NCBI GenBank assembly: GCA_000320545.1 | Contig: ADNK01002049.1 | Coordinates: forward strand, 1 to 21,438 | Direction of reading: 5' to 3' | DNA length: 21,438 nt | From: Bigelowiella natans CCMP2755 | Taxonomy: Eukaryota; Cercozoa; Chlorarachniophyceae | Shown: positions 8,848 to 20,300 of the stretch, one piece after another | How the letters are laid out: each line of letters opens with the position of its first letter | How positions within the stretch are numbered: position 1 is the first letter of the stretch | The notes under the pieces: generated by a model | What the model was told of the DNA's origin: nothing | The model's database searches: none | The model's input: the letters and a program-made list of their open reading frames with translations, nothing else | Made by a program: the position numbers and the translations under genes

Positions 8848-11800
8848 TTACTTCTTTGAGGGCTTGCCGTAGTTCTCCTGATTAATGTCAATTAATTTAG
8901 CCGTGCATCCCACACATATTGTAACAAAATGTTACCATCTCCACTTCCCGTGTAGTGAATTCATTAGTGTGTTCTGCATCTTCACTCCGTTCAGCACACA
9001 TCGCTGATGCATTGACATCTTCAGTCTTGGAGCTATCCATGAGTTCAGGGTTTTTGTAGACATGATTCATAAAATGCCTGTACTGAGAACCAAGATCTTT
9101 CGGGCATTTTTTTTCAAATGATTTGAAATACGTCGTGTTCCTCTTCTTGAACTCATCATCCTGTTTCCAAATCTCATATAGATCCCGATAATACTTTTTC
9201 ACAACTTTGCTATGGAAAAGAATATGCGTTCTCGTACTCTCCACATTCTTGACCTCACTAGCAGCCTCCTTCTGTATGTCCTTATAGAACTTATGCCTCA
9301 CTACTATGATCTTTTCCTTAATTGCTTTTTCGAACCTCCTACGGTGCGGTTTTTTCGGGAAGTATTTCTCAATTTCCTCACTTTCCTGAGATGTTATAAC
9401 AATAGGAAGGATGCTAAATATTATATCCAGAACTACCCTACATACTCAGACCATAAATATCACCATGTCGCTCAAGTCCTCCAGGTATTCGTAACCACCA
9501 TCACGCAACGTTTTGACGTATTCAGAGAGACATGCTTCTTTGAGAAACTGTTCAAATTCCTCATTTTCCTGCCCCTTGCTTTTCTCATCTTGCTTATGCC
9601 CCACTACTATGATCTTTTCCTTAATTGCTTTTTCGAACCTCCTACGGTGCGGTGTTTTCGGGAAGTATTTCTCAATTTCCTCACTTTCCTGAGATGTTAT
9701 AACAATAGGAAGGATGCTAAATATTATATCCAGAACTACCCTACATACTCAGACCATAAATATCACCATGTCGCTCAAGTCCTCCAGGTATTCGTAACCA
9801 CCATCACGCAACGTTTTGACGTATTCAGAGAGACATGCTTCTTTGAGAAACTGTTCAAATTCCTCATTTTCCTGCCCCTTGCTTTTCTCATCTTGCTTTG
9901 ATAATCCGGATTTCATCTGTAAAAGAGCAGCACATTTGTGATTCTGATTAGTTGCAATTTTTGAAAGTAACGTTCGAAATAATGACCTTCTTGCTAGAAC
10001 TGGGAGGATCTTCAACCATAGGTGATTTCGCTCTCTTTAGACCAGACTTCGGCGGCATTGACTTTGTTGCAAGCACGACCTCCTTTTTAGAATGCTGCTT
10101 GGATGAATAAAATATTAAAATGAGCACACTTTTTCCGTTTGTCAAATAACACAAAGAACTAGTTCAATTTGAAAAGCACCACATTTCCTTTCATGTGCAC
10201 CCTAAGTTCCCTCCTCTTGACCATAATCTAGAGGCCAGTTTAATACGATGCGGTGTACCTTCTTAATGTTATTACTGCTCTGAGACTCTTTATTTGTGGT
10301 TGTTGGTTGCTCAATATCCGTATGTTCCTCTTTAACTGGCTCTTGCAACTCTGTGGACGATGGATCATTTAGCACGCCAAAGCACTCTTCAATCTGGAAC
10401 CAAAGATGCCAAGTCAAACATTGTTCGCTAAGAGATACTTGAATCAATGTACCTTCACTAGCTCGATATCAGGGAGGCTATCATGTCTGTAGGGCAACTT
10501 TTTTCGGATGGTTTTGAGCTTTCTCAGAATCTCTTCAGAAGCAGGGATCATATATGAAACCTAAGTGCACTACATGAGGCTTTTGGCTGGTTCTAAGCGC
10601 AATTTGACAAGTATCACTTCACTACAAACCTGCGATGATGTTTGAACGTCATAGATGATCTGCAAATCTTCCACGGGTTCTCCTTCGAATCGCAACTGGA
10701 GCATCGGGTGAGCCTCCTCGTCATGTATCCATTTTTCAAATGTCTCCCGACTCGTCTGTGCCTCCAGTTTGAAATGCTCGTGAATCATGATACATCCTTC
10801 GCTCACGTAGGGCGTTTGGTGTTTTATCACTCCATTTGGAGGCTGCGTTTTGTTCCATTTCTCAAAAACACTTTCAAGAACATGATAAGCATTCCTCGGA
10901 TTGTATTTCGCCTGAGGATTATCAAAACAGTATTACGAGGACACCCGAGCCGTGCAATATGTTAGCCTAACCTTTGATAATTTCAGCGTGACTTCGACCG
11001 TATTGTTCTCGATGCACCCTTCTGGCTCTGGAATTGGAGCGCTTAGGGATCGAAATTGTTGCGGAACCTCTTCAAATAGTATTCTAGCAAAGTTCTTCGC
11101 TGATTCCACGCTTTTAAAACTAAATCTATCACTGCCATCCGACGGCTTAAATGAAAAGCGAATAGCCATCCCTGTATTGAGTTGTCAACAATATAGTATG
11201 TTTGCGCTAAGTCGAAAGGAAAGCTTATATCTCATAATAGCGATGAAAACTAATTTTCACAAATAGAACACCTCAATGATTAAATGAAAATAGAGCTGAT
11301 GCTCACCTTTCGTAGAACTGCTATGCGTTTCATCTAAATCATCCTGTGGTAATGAGTAAATGTAAGACGTGGTCAAGGTTGCTAGTGAGAAGATTCAAAT
11401 TTACCCGATTCTCTGTTTGAACTTCCTGAATACCGTTTATGAGCTCATTTGCTGCGACTTTGGCGCGTTCCATCTGTCTTTCAAAGAAAGCTGTATACCC
11501 GTCTTTTGTATACCCGTCTTTCTGTTCGAGACCGGCGTAAGCTTTTTTTAAGTGCTCTTTGATATTGTATTTGTTGAAGCTACCATCTATTTTGAGGAGG
11601 CCAGTTGGTCCCCCCCTCCCAAATACGAATTTCGCACAAATGCTTCCATTTTCAATTTTTGCACGATATTGTTCCCACTTGAACTCGGTTTTATTGCTTG
11701 AGGAAGGATCGGATGAGGGTTGCAGTCTGCTGATTCGGGACCTAGAGCTAGACGAAGATTGCCGCGTGTCGTCATTCCTCATATGAGGAACCGGATTGGT

Positions 11801-12079
11801 TTGATGCTGCTGTCGGTTCGAGTAGCTTTGACACTTCTTTGAGGAAGGATCGTATGAGGGTTGCAGTTCGATGATCGGGGGCATAGAGCTAGACGAAGAT
11901 TGCCGCGTGTCGTCATTCCTGTGAGGAACCGGATTGGTTTGATGCTGCTGTCGGTTGGAGTAGCTTTGACACTTCTCCTCCTCCTCCCCAAACTTCCCTT
12001 TCTCCCCTAACACATCATGGCGAGAGTACGCATATTGCCCTTTGCTTTTTAACCCTGGTATGTCCCCCCCGTCCCCCAT
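8848..12079 (-). CDS. Duplicated SAM-domain protein, N-terminal parts unrecognised (11 exons)
   Basis: Predicted exons on the minus strand are 12079-11405, 11343-11307, 11171-10972, 10911-10630, 10560-10453, 10393-10259, 10097-9987, 9916-9767, 9688-9464, 9385-8936 and 8877-8848. Every junction is GT-AG with matching phase (introns 58-161 bp), giving 800 aa ending ENYGKPSKK. Residues 1-125 are a polar Ser/Gln-rich repeat region. Residues 126-480 form several folded-looking segments (for example CAKFVFGRGGPTGLLKIDG and MAIRFSFKPSDGSDRF) that I cannot assign. Residues about 536-593 and 611-668 are two SAM-like domains with the pattern FLKEACLSEYVKTLRDGGY, YLEDLSDM, then RRRFEKAIKEKI. SAM domains usually mediate protein-protein oligomerisation. 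The C-terminal 120 residues are charged and helical. The gene sits between the two inverted repeats and on the same strand as the kinase gene upstream. Reading past the donor at 10258 would give an early stop, so intron retention there would remove the SAM part. Exon 7 has a tandem acceptor (AAGCAG). Confidence 0.72.
9291..9896. repeat. Tandem duplication, 2 x 303 bp, spanning SAM exons and an intron
   Basis: Copies at 9291-9593 and 9594-9896 differ at only two positions that I can see (9298/9601 and 9351/9654). Each copy covers the second half of one SAM-like domain, the linker, the first half of the next, and the 78-bp intron between halves. After splicing each unit gives 225 nt (75 codons), so the frame is kept. 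Both differences fall in codons and change the residue (Arg/Gly and Lys/Thr on the gene strand). The intron copies are identical. Confidence 0.95.
11505..11534. repeat. 15-bp in-frame duplication (KDGYT twice)
   Basis: In the first exon of the SAM-domain gene a 15-bp unit is repeated, giving KDGYTKDGYT in the protein. Boundaries are approximate. Confidence 0.75.
11700..11975. repeat. Imperfect tandem repeat, about 141/138 bp, in exon 1 of the SAM-domain gene
   Basis: Two copies encode the segment KCQSYSNRQQHQTNPVPH followed by RNDDTRQSSSSS and a LQPS-DPSS ending. The period is 141 bp in one part and 138 bp in the other because of a 3-bp indel that adds one Met. The repeat is in frame and more diverged than the 303-bp duplication. 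Confidence 0.9.
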
Positions 12080-12364
12080 TGTCTTTGATGTGATCAGGGA
12101 GACGTCGAACCGCAGACAGATGGTCGGTTACCAAACAACAAGCTTCATTTGGTGTTTGTCGGATTTTCTTCAAATTTTCCTGAAAACACAGGGCATTGTT
12201 TGGACTGCGACAAGCTCATGGATGTGATCAGCATCACATAGGCATGCGGAGGGTTTTCAAATCGGACACGATGGTCCTCGCAATGAGTTTTGTTGAGGCG
12301 CTGCTGCACGCATCGCATCCCATGTGGCTCTTGCGCAAGTGGATTTGCATCAATGCTGTGTTCC
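12080..12364. promoter_or_regulatory. Upstream region of the SAM-domain gene inside the inverted-repeat bracket
   Basis: This 285-bp segment lies between the predicted start codon at 12079 and the inner end of the right inverted repeat. It should hold the 5' UTR and promoter if the gene model is right. A conserved core element was not recognised. Confidence 0.3.
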
Positions 12365-13007
12365 ATCCGGAAAATTCACTGAATGAAGCCTTGGATTTTG
12401 CGGAAGAATGAAGAGGAACTCATTTTGACACCCTTGCCAATGATTAGCAATTGATGATTGGCTCTTTCATGGCGAGAACTAGTGAATGCTTTGAGGTTGT
12501 GCATCGTCACAATGTGCAATTCAATTTCTCTCACCGCTACGCCATCATGGCGGCATGGCTCACACTCGTTCACGAGTGAGCACACTCAGATGTGGAACGT
12601 CAAAATGGACATGACTGGACGAGTCTGGACTCTTCAACCTTGAAAACAACCAATCTAGCAATGAGCTGGCTTTAGTTGACGTGCACACACCACCGTCTTG
12701 CTTGCATCAAGTTTCTCTTTGATTTTCAAAGCCGGTGTTTCCTTTTCCCTTCGTCGTTCCTTGCTCTGCTGTGCCTTTTCCTCATGATGTCACCATTGCT
12801 TCGTGCTGGGTCGGCGAGCAATGTGCACGTCTTTTTGCGCAGCAGAATGCAGTGCATGCGTGGGCCGAAGCGATGCACTGACATACTGCTTAGCGGGTGA
12901 CATGCAATTGCATGCATGGCCGATGCGCTGCTTGCAGAGCCATGAAAGCGGCCAATTTCTTTCGCCAAACCAAAAGCGTCAGTGCAGGACTCTCACCATT
13001 GTGTGGC
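12365..13007 (-). repeat. Right copy of the long inverted repeat
   Basis: This is the reverse complement of 8163-8790 with high similarity. It carries about a dozen extra bases near 12440-12465, where an ATTAGCAATTGATGATTGG segment repeats its neighbour. Its outer end is ACCATTGTGTGGC. The 3.57 kb between the inner ends holds only the SAM-domain gene. No target-site duplication is visible at either outer end. Confidence 0.9.
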
Positions 13008-13875
13008 CAGTTTCATCAGTGGCAGTGTTGGCCAGAGTGAAAATGATGTCTAATGAACAGGATTGATGACTTAGAATGGCAGTAGATCCCGTCACAGCTA
13101 GACCACACAAGTGCACACATCAAGCGTTGTTTGTGTCCAAAATCTGCATGCGCTAAGCGCTCCGGCCTGGCACTTCACCCATGCCACCTTGCAAGAACAA
13201 AAAATGGCCAAAGTGCATGATGGCATGCTAAATGCATTCAGCCGAACTATGGCCAAGCTGTTACCAATGTCATCATCATGCTGCACCTCCTCGAATCTCA
13301 TTGCTTCTGCGCTGTTTGTAGCAGCTTGTGCGGCTCATTTGAAAACTTCCACAACTTCGTCTAACAAAAATTGTGGAGTTGCTTGCACGCAAGGAAGCAA
13401 CGAACAATCCAAAATCCCGCAACCTTTTGACAGCATCACATCAGTCTGCGATGAACCAGATCCCATGAAAATTTTGTAGGCTCGAGCAAACGAGCTGCTC
13501 GAGATAGCGCCTAAATATCATCACAAAATGTTGAAACGAACATTGCAAATGATCAAAGTTTTCAACAATGATGATAGCGATTTGTGTACGTAGCATGCAC
13601 CGTGCACGTGTACACAACGCATGCAACGTACATGCTACAAGTGAACGGTGCGATGCGATGCGAGAGTAACAAAGCGCAGTTGATCATCGTCGCTCTGCAC
13701 ATGCAACACACATGACATGCATAGACGTGCAGCATCTGCCGTCATGAATCACATGACCACCATGTGCCTCGCATGGATGAACAGGAGAAAACCCATTTTG
13801 CGGACGGATGATGACTCTGGACATATCACATGCAAAGATCGAAGCACCAAAGGAAGTGTATGACATCAAGGAATT
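13008..13875. other. Intergenic region with short inverted repeats, no supported gene
   Basis: This stretch lies between the right inverted repeat and the 3' end of the kinase gene. An uninterrupted plus-strand frame (13111-13479, 122 aa, Ser/Cys/Ala-rich) has no recognisable motif and is not called. The region holds a 23-nt hairpin at 13481-13503 and a palindrome-rich patch at 13585-13640 built of GCATGC, GTGCAC and GTACAC words. It may be decayed mobile DNA. Confidence 0.4.
13481..13503. repeat. Perfect hairpin, 8-bp stem
   Basis: CTCGAGCA and TGCTCGAG are separated by 7 bases. No T run follows, so nothing marks it as a terminator. Its role is unknown. Confidence 0.6.
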
Positions 13876-16800
13876 TCATTCAAACTTCTGGAGTGCTGCA
13901 GTTCGCCACCAAGTCAACTCTGCGCAACCAACGCCATGCAAGATGATGCTCCTAAGATGTACGAGTTTGAGCATGCTACTTGCCCTCTCAATCCCCAATC
14001 GGACACTCTCGATCGCAGCTGGCGACTGGACATCTCTGCATATTGCCTCATTCTTGCGATTACGTTGGTTCGTTTTCTTTAAACATTCTTCGAGGCTCTG
14101 GACATTTTCTTTTGAGAGGTTCTCAAGGAGAACAGAAATAGATACGGGATAGAGACCGCAAGCAAAATCTTCTTCTAGTATCAAGAAACTAGAGCAGTTT
14201 ACTGAGGAATTCTCGAGATTACCTGAGGCTTGAATCCAATGAGTTCCTATGTTACAATAGCAATTGTCAATGTTGTTGGGGAACTAACAAAATAGAAATT
14301 ACCTGGAGGAATAGAATTCAAAATCTTTTTTGGTAAAGTTCTTTTGGACGATATTGCCTCCGAGTCCAATGATAGATATCCGATCCTTGCATCAGACTTC
14401 AAAGATTCAATAACTTCCTTGAGGCCAGCAGCTGCCTTTTCTTCCGCTTCAGATTTCTCAGAAACAGATTTCTCAATGATTTGCTGCAATGTATTACAGA
14501 GAGAAGTCGGGTTCGAAGCATTACTATTTAATCGAGTGCTGTCGAGAGCGTTATACACATCGTCAGCAATTTCTTCATCCTCTGTCAGCCGATTCACCCA
14601 ACGATTAATTCTAGAAGATCCTTTCATCAAGAATTCCTTCCTCTTTTTCATCTCAGATTCTGGAAATTTTTGAGATGAATGAATCATTTGCATGAACATC
14701 AAACTTCTTTGCATCGAAGAGTCCAATGTTTCAAAGCACCGAAAACCTGGGTTTGAATTGTATTCCTGTACCTACAATCAATGATGGACAATGTTATACA
14801 GCAGCTTGCGAGTTTGAATGAGTAAGTGCATTGTCATACCTGGCTAACATTGCCACGAATTAGAAACGCTGACGGAATCTTTAGCCCCTCGGCAACTACT
14901 TGCATGAGAGTCGACTTCATGTGGTATGTCAGAAAACTATCTTTCTCATTTCCTGCTTTACACGAGTATCTAACGGGAACAACATTTTCCATAGAAGGAG
15001 GCTTTTGTTCGCTATTTTCTTCATAGAAACACATCAATAAATAGTTGAGCAGGTTGCCCTCGGATCTTAGATTCTGAACAAAGGAATTGAATTCCGTCTT
15101 CTTCACGGAGTAATCGTACAAGATCGGATAAAGCCCTAACTTTGATTTTTGGGCACGTTGATTGTCAGATTTGGAAACAGGTGTAGGGACGTTACATGAT
15201 CGAATGCAATCTTCGATTGTCGTTTCAGTTTCTTTTGAATATCTCATGATGATTTTCTTATTGATCCTGTCAACAATGACTGAAATTCCTTCGTGGTTAG
15301 CATTCTCCCTTTCCACATATTCCCTTTCCACATATTCGCACAAATCGGCTGGCTTGCACCTCCTCAAACCATAAAAGAGTAGATCTAATCCAGCCTTGAT
15401 TTTGTCATCTGCTTTGTCAATGGTCTTGTTTTTTTTGTTTTTCCTTTTCCTGCCATAGAATGAGTCGACCTTCAATTTTTTCCCCTTCCGCAGCTGTTTA
15501 AGACTATTAAGAAGATCTGTTCCGTTGAACTTGTTTAAAATCCTGTCATTGTATTCGTGATGTTTGAAATCGTAAGCTTCAGATGTATCTATATCATCTT
15601 GTGGATTGTACGCATTCTGGTCTTCACGCGAAGGTGGAATTAAAGCTCTATTGGTCATATGTCTGTCCACCAACTTTGGTTTTGGATATGAGCTTGCATC
15701 CCAAATGAATCTGCGTCTGCTTTTAGTCAATTTGTGACTACGTTTCTGAAACCTTGTGACCAGATATTTCAAGTTCAAATATTCATCATCGTAAACCCGT
15801 TTCTTGATACCCTCCTGAATTTCATACAGATCAAGTGCTTTCACTTCTTTGATGCCTAGAGTCCTTAGGATCTTAGAGACTCTTATATCCTGTTTGTCGA
15901 GCATCTTGAGTTTACTGTTAGACTCATCATCCACTTGCTCAGTGTAGAAAGAATTTTCCTTCGCCTTAATCCAGAATTGCTCCACAACATTCTTGAGTTT
16001 ATTTCTACACTGATCAACCACTTGCTCAAGGTAGAAAAAGCTTTCCTTCGCCTTCTCCAACCTATCCTTTACCTCGCTCATATCGAAATCTTCAGTTTTT
16101 TGCAAATCTTCCAATTCCTGATCAAATTTTACATCTGATGTGATTGTGTCCAACAGATGGTTCCCAGCTTTCTTTGCAACTTCCTCTCCTATGCTCTCCA
16201 GTTCTTTCAAAGTTTTCGTAACACTCTTGGACAAGTCCAAAATCGTCTTGCTGTGCTTATTATTTACGTATTCTTGGACGAGCTTACTGAATTCTTCTTT
16301 GTGCTCTTCTTTTTTGGACTTTTGGTTTTTGGGTTTTTTATCTCCTGACTTTTCTCCTTTGTCGTGGTAGTCGGCGAAGAATGGGTGTTCCATCACGTTT
16401 TCAATAGTTTCTGTCCTATAAATATCGTCAACAATGGAGCTTTTGTATTTGTTAAAGAGATCGACCAGATTTTTGTCAGTTCCTTCAGGTAGTCTTAAAT
16501 ATTTCTTATCAACTGTCCTCGGATTGAATTGGCATTTAGCGTCATTGTCATAGTAAGGGACAAATGCAACACTATTAGGCCGTTTTAAAAGTAGTATGCA
16601 TCTTGTGATGGCATATATGTCGCGAAATTCAATCGCCTTTACCCTGTTCATTATATTTGCTGGAAAAATTATAAACATATACACATACACAAAAAAGTCA
16701 ACCTAGAACTGCTGTGTGTTCAGAAGAGAATACCTTCTCTTATCGTCTTGGTAGGTATGAAGCCATCGCTCCATACAATTTTCTTGGTTGTTGTTCCAAC

Positions 16801-17304
16801 TTTTTGGCAACCTCCAAAATCGGTCAGAAGAACACTCTAGTGGAAGATGATAGAAGTAAAATCAAACAGAATTGCCCAGAGTCACACGTTGTTACTGGAT
16901 CTTCGGCATATGTTTTTAAGTGTACACATTGTGGTCTTTAGTGGAGATTCTTACCCCATCAGTGCGTAAAAGAATGTTTTCCAGTTTGATATCACAGTGG
17001 ACATAACCAATTTTCTTGAGCTGCTTAGTACCCTACGCAGATAGAAACGTAATTAGACATCTTTATTTGTGTTGAAACTTACAATCTTCACCTCAGCTAT
17101 GTTCCAGATAATGTGCTTTATGATCGAGTCTTTCATTGAATTCGATGAATCTGAACTAGAATTTCTTTTGTTTTGGTAGTACCTACACCAACAATGTTAA
17201 GTAAATATTATCTCCTTACCCATGCGCTCAAATAGATCGCGAACAAAATAATATTTTCAACCGAAATCTGCAAGCATGTATCCCCCCCACGGATATTTTG
17301 CGAA

Positions 17305-17345
<41 letters not shown>

Positions 17346-20300
17346 TGAATGGTGACAAATGCAACTATTATACGCTGTTAGAAATTGCCGTTCAAATGAT
17401 ACAATGTGACGAAAGATGAATGTGTGATATGCTGATAGCCACTGAAAGTTCCACTGATGGATAACTTTCACGATGAAGCGCGGCTCAGAAGAAAAGAAAA
17501 TATAGATTACATGCACACACGTAGCTGCTGTTGAATATGATGAATGGATGGGAGGAATGTAGGGATTCGTACCACTTTCTGAACGACTTTAAATCTCCCG
17601 CCGAACAATACTCCATAGCATAGGCCAGACTGCCATCATGTAATTCTTCTATCTTTCCATAAAATTTAGGACCGTATTCACCCATATTGTTGAGGATTTC
17701 AACCTCTCTATCAAACGTTTTTTCGAATGGTTTGCGTTTTTTGTTCGGTTTCAGTTCGCAGTACTTGACAGCAAAAGTAGTATCATCGTCTCCGGTACTC
17801 CGGCACAGAAAAACTTTACCAAACCCCCCCGAGCCAATCTTGAATATTTTAACGAGCTTTTTCATTGAATAACGTTTTGATTTTCGCCTGGGACCTTTTG
17901 ACGATGGAACAGCAAAATGCTTTTGGCTAATAAGAATGTTTTCAATGAGACCCAGCGCCGCCTTCCTCTGTACTTCTATTTCCTCTTCATTTCCCTTTGA
18001 TAATTTGCAAAACTGGGTAGCGATATTCTTGACATTTTGTTGTGCTAATTCTTGCAATTTATCTTTAATAGACTGTTCATTTTGTGTAAAAATAAGTCCA
18101 TCATAGAAGTCAAAGTCTAAATCTTCATCAAAATTATTTTTTGGTCTCGCAATAGACATATTATTGTGAGCGTTCTTTCTGATTATGGACTTCCTTAGAA
18201 TCGTAGAAATCCCACCGTCTGCAGCCGTCAACGCGTCCTTCAGGTGGGCGAGAGTAAGATGTTGATAGAACGTTTTCAAATCTTTTCTACTGCGGTTGAA
18301 GAGCTGCTTTATCATTTCCGCAGTATCGTAACTTAGTTTATTGTGACTTGATTCCGGGTTCGGAAAATATTTCTTTTCGCATATCCCATCACATACTTCA
18401 TTTATTTTGCCTTCGGAATCGCGGGTTGCGTACCATTTTCCATCCTTACATTCAAACTCCGGGGTCTCACTAATCAGAAATAATATGAACTCTGCCTTAC
18501 TAAGTATCTCGTCCATGTAGTGTTGGTTTATCGTCAAGTCCTCTTCTCCTGTGTCATCTTCGAGGTTTGGAGCTGCAGGGGTTCCAGCTGCTAGCACATT
18601 TGGATCGTCAGAAGCAATCAGACGGATCTTAAGATCATTCTGTGCCTGTCCAAGAACCCGATCTCGGAGTTGCCGCCGCCCTTCATCCATCTTATGCCCC
18701 CAAACATCTTTGAAAATTGCCTCCCGACCAGCTATCCCCGGTCCACCTTCGAAGCTATTTGTACAGAATACGAGTCGAAGAGGGGCACTTTGTGGTTCCC
18801 GTTCTTCGAATATCCCGCACTCCGCTAATGGTTTGAAGTCATTCTTGCCCGCTTGGCCTAGTGTGGAAAACACGGATCGCATTGGAATCTTCTACGAACA
18901 GAATCTCAAACATGTAGTTCTTACAGATGACGAATAAGATGTCAATGTCCTTTATGACGCTTCGAATCTGACTAGCCTGATAAAAACGTCCAATGCAAAA
19001 CCGCAGTAGCACACATAACGCACACGCTTACAAGTGGTGGAACACGATCTGTTCCTCAGACATGAGGAAGGGGGAGGAATATAGAAAGAAAAGATCTAGT
19101 TTTAATCCTTATTGTTATCAGTGAAGGTGTTTGTGGCATTGAAAGTTAGACTAAATCACACTGTAGTACCTTTTGCGTATTTGCCCTCGCATCAGGATAT
19201 CCCGGAAGATCGTATAAGACGAACTAAAATTATCTACATCGGAAGGCATTCGAATGCTAGCACAATAACAAATTTACCCCTTCTCTGGAAATACCAAATG
19301 GCCTCTTTTCATGCCCTAGATCGCGCTTAGGACCATTTTTAGGATACAATTGAGGACCATACTTGATGTTGATGCATTTTACACTGTCCAAATACTCGTA
19401 AGAGTTCCCTTTTTGGTCTGTATCTGAACAAAGAATTACGTTCAAAACAAAGCTTTCAAATTCAATTCAAAAACCAAATTAAAAAAGATATTAATTCCCG
19501 TCACTTTTGAGGTCAAACGCGGCCTTGATCCTATCCTGAATTTTCCTCAACTCGCTCTGTACAAATTGAATTTCATTCGAATAGGACTATCAATCGAAGA
19601 TTAGTAAAAAAATACCACTAATTCTTTGGGTTCTTTTACGTCCTTAAAATCGAAATAATCCGTGGTGAGCAGTTCGTCAATTTTTCTCTTCTCTTCTTTT
19701 CCTACTTCAGCAGTTTGCTTTAGGGATTCGAGCCTCTTCCTGCCGTGATCCTTCCACTCAATTGTAATGGTAGGGTGTTCTGATTTAAAAATATAGAGGT
19801 TGGGAATGCTGCAAGTTACACTTTGTTACAATAATGACATCGCTAAATACTGCAGAGGGTCTAGGCTTCGACTACCTAAATTTGGTACATATGTCCATTT
19901 GCATATGAACGTGGTCAAGCCTACGTCTTGTCTCTGAGGATCATTAAGTGCAAATGAAGAGAACTGACAATCGCTTATTCAGAGCTCCTCTTACCCCTGA
20001 AGCCTCAGACTGAGCTAGAAAGTATTTCTTGTATTTATCTTCATTCAGAGGATCTACGATCGGATGCAGTGGTGATAGAAAAACAATATTGTTGCGTCAA
20101 TACAGGGTTGCCCTTTGGAATAGACAGGGAGATTCTTCAACTGCTCACTACTTTCGCCGTATATGAGGTAGTTCGTTAACATAGACTTTCCAGTTTGTGG
20201 TCGTCCAAAGAAGGCAACCTATATTAATACAAAAGGACATAATGAGCAAAATACTAGAGTGTGAAAGTTTCAATTTCTAATCTACCTTGATCTCTTTTAC

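Noticed and set aside
9212-9901. Long plus-strand open frame of 229 aa with a perfect internal repeat
   Set aside because: It is the antisense shadow of the duplicated SAM exons and their intron. The minus strand has splice sites, phase agreement and a recognisable domain.
8163-13007. Classical DNA transposon with terminal inverted repeats
   Set aside because: No transposase or integrase motif lies between the repeats, and no target-site duplication was found at the outer ends. It is kept only as an inverted-repeat bracket of unknown origin.
13808-14152. Plus-strand frame with an ankyrin-like phrase (GDWTSLHIAS)
   Set aside because: It is antisense to the last predicted exon of the kinase gene, has one weak ankyrin-like word only and no second repeat.
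18858-18882. Met at 18882 as the start of the kinase protein
   Set aside because: A strong donor (GTAAGA at 18924) and acceptor (CACACTAG ending 18858) join the upstream G-domain exons in frame, so this Met falls inside an intron. It would only matter if the gene were shown to begin here.
18551-18937. Plus-strand 128-aa open frame
   Set aside because: It lies wholly opposite the coding exon that holds the G-domain end and the kinase N-lobe. Its Ser/Arg-rich content is a reverse-complement effect.
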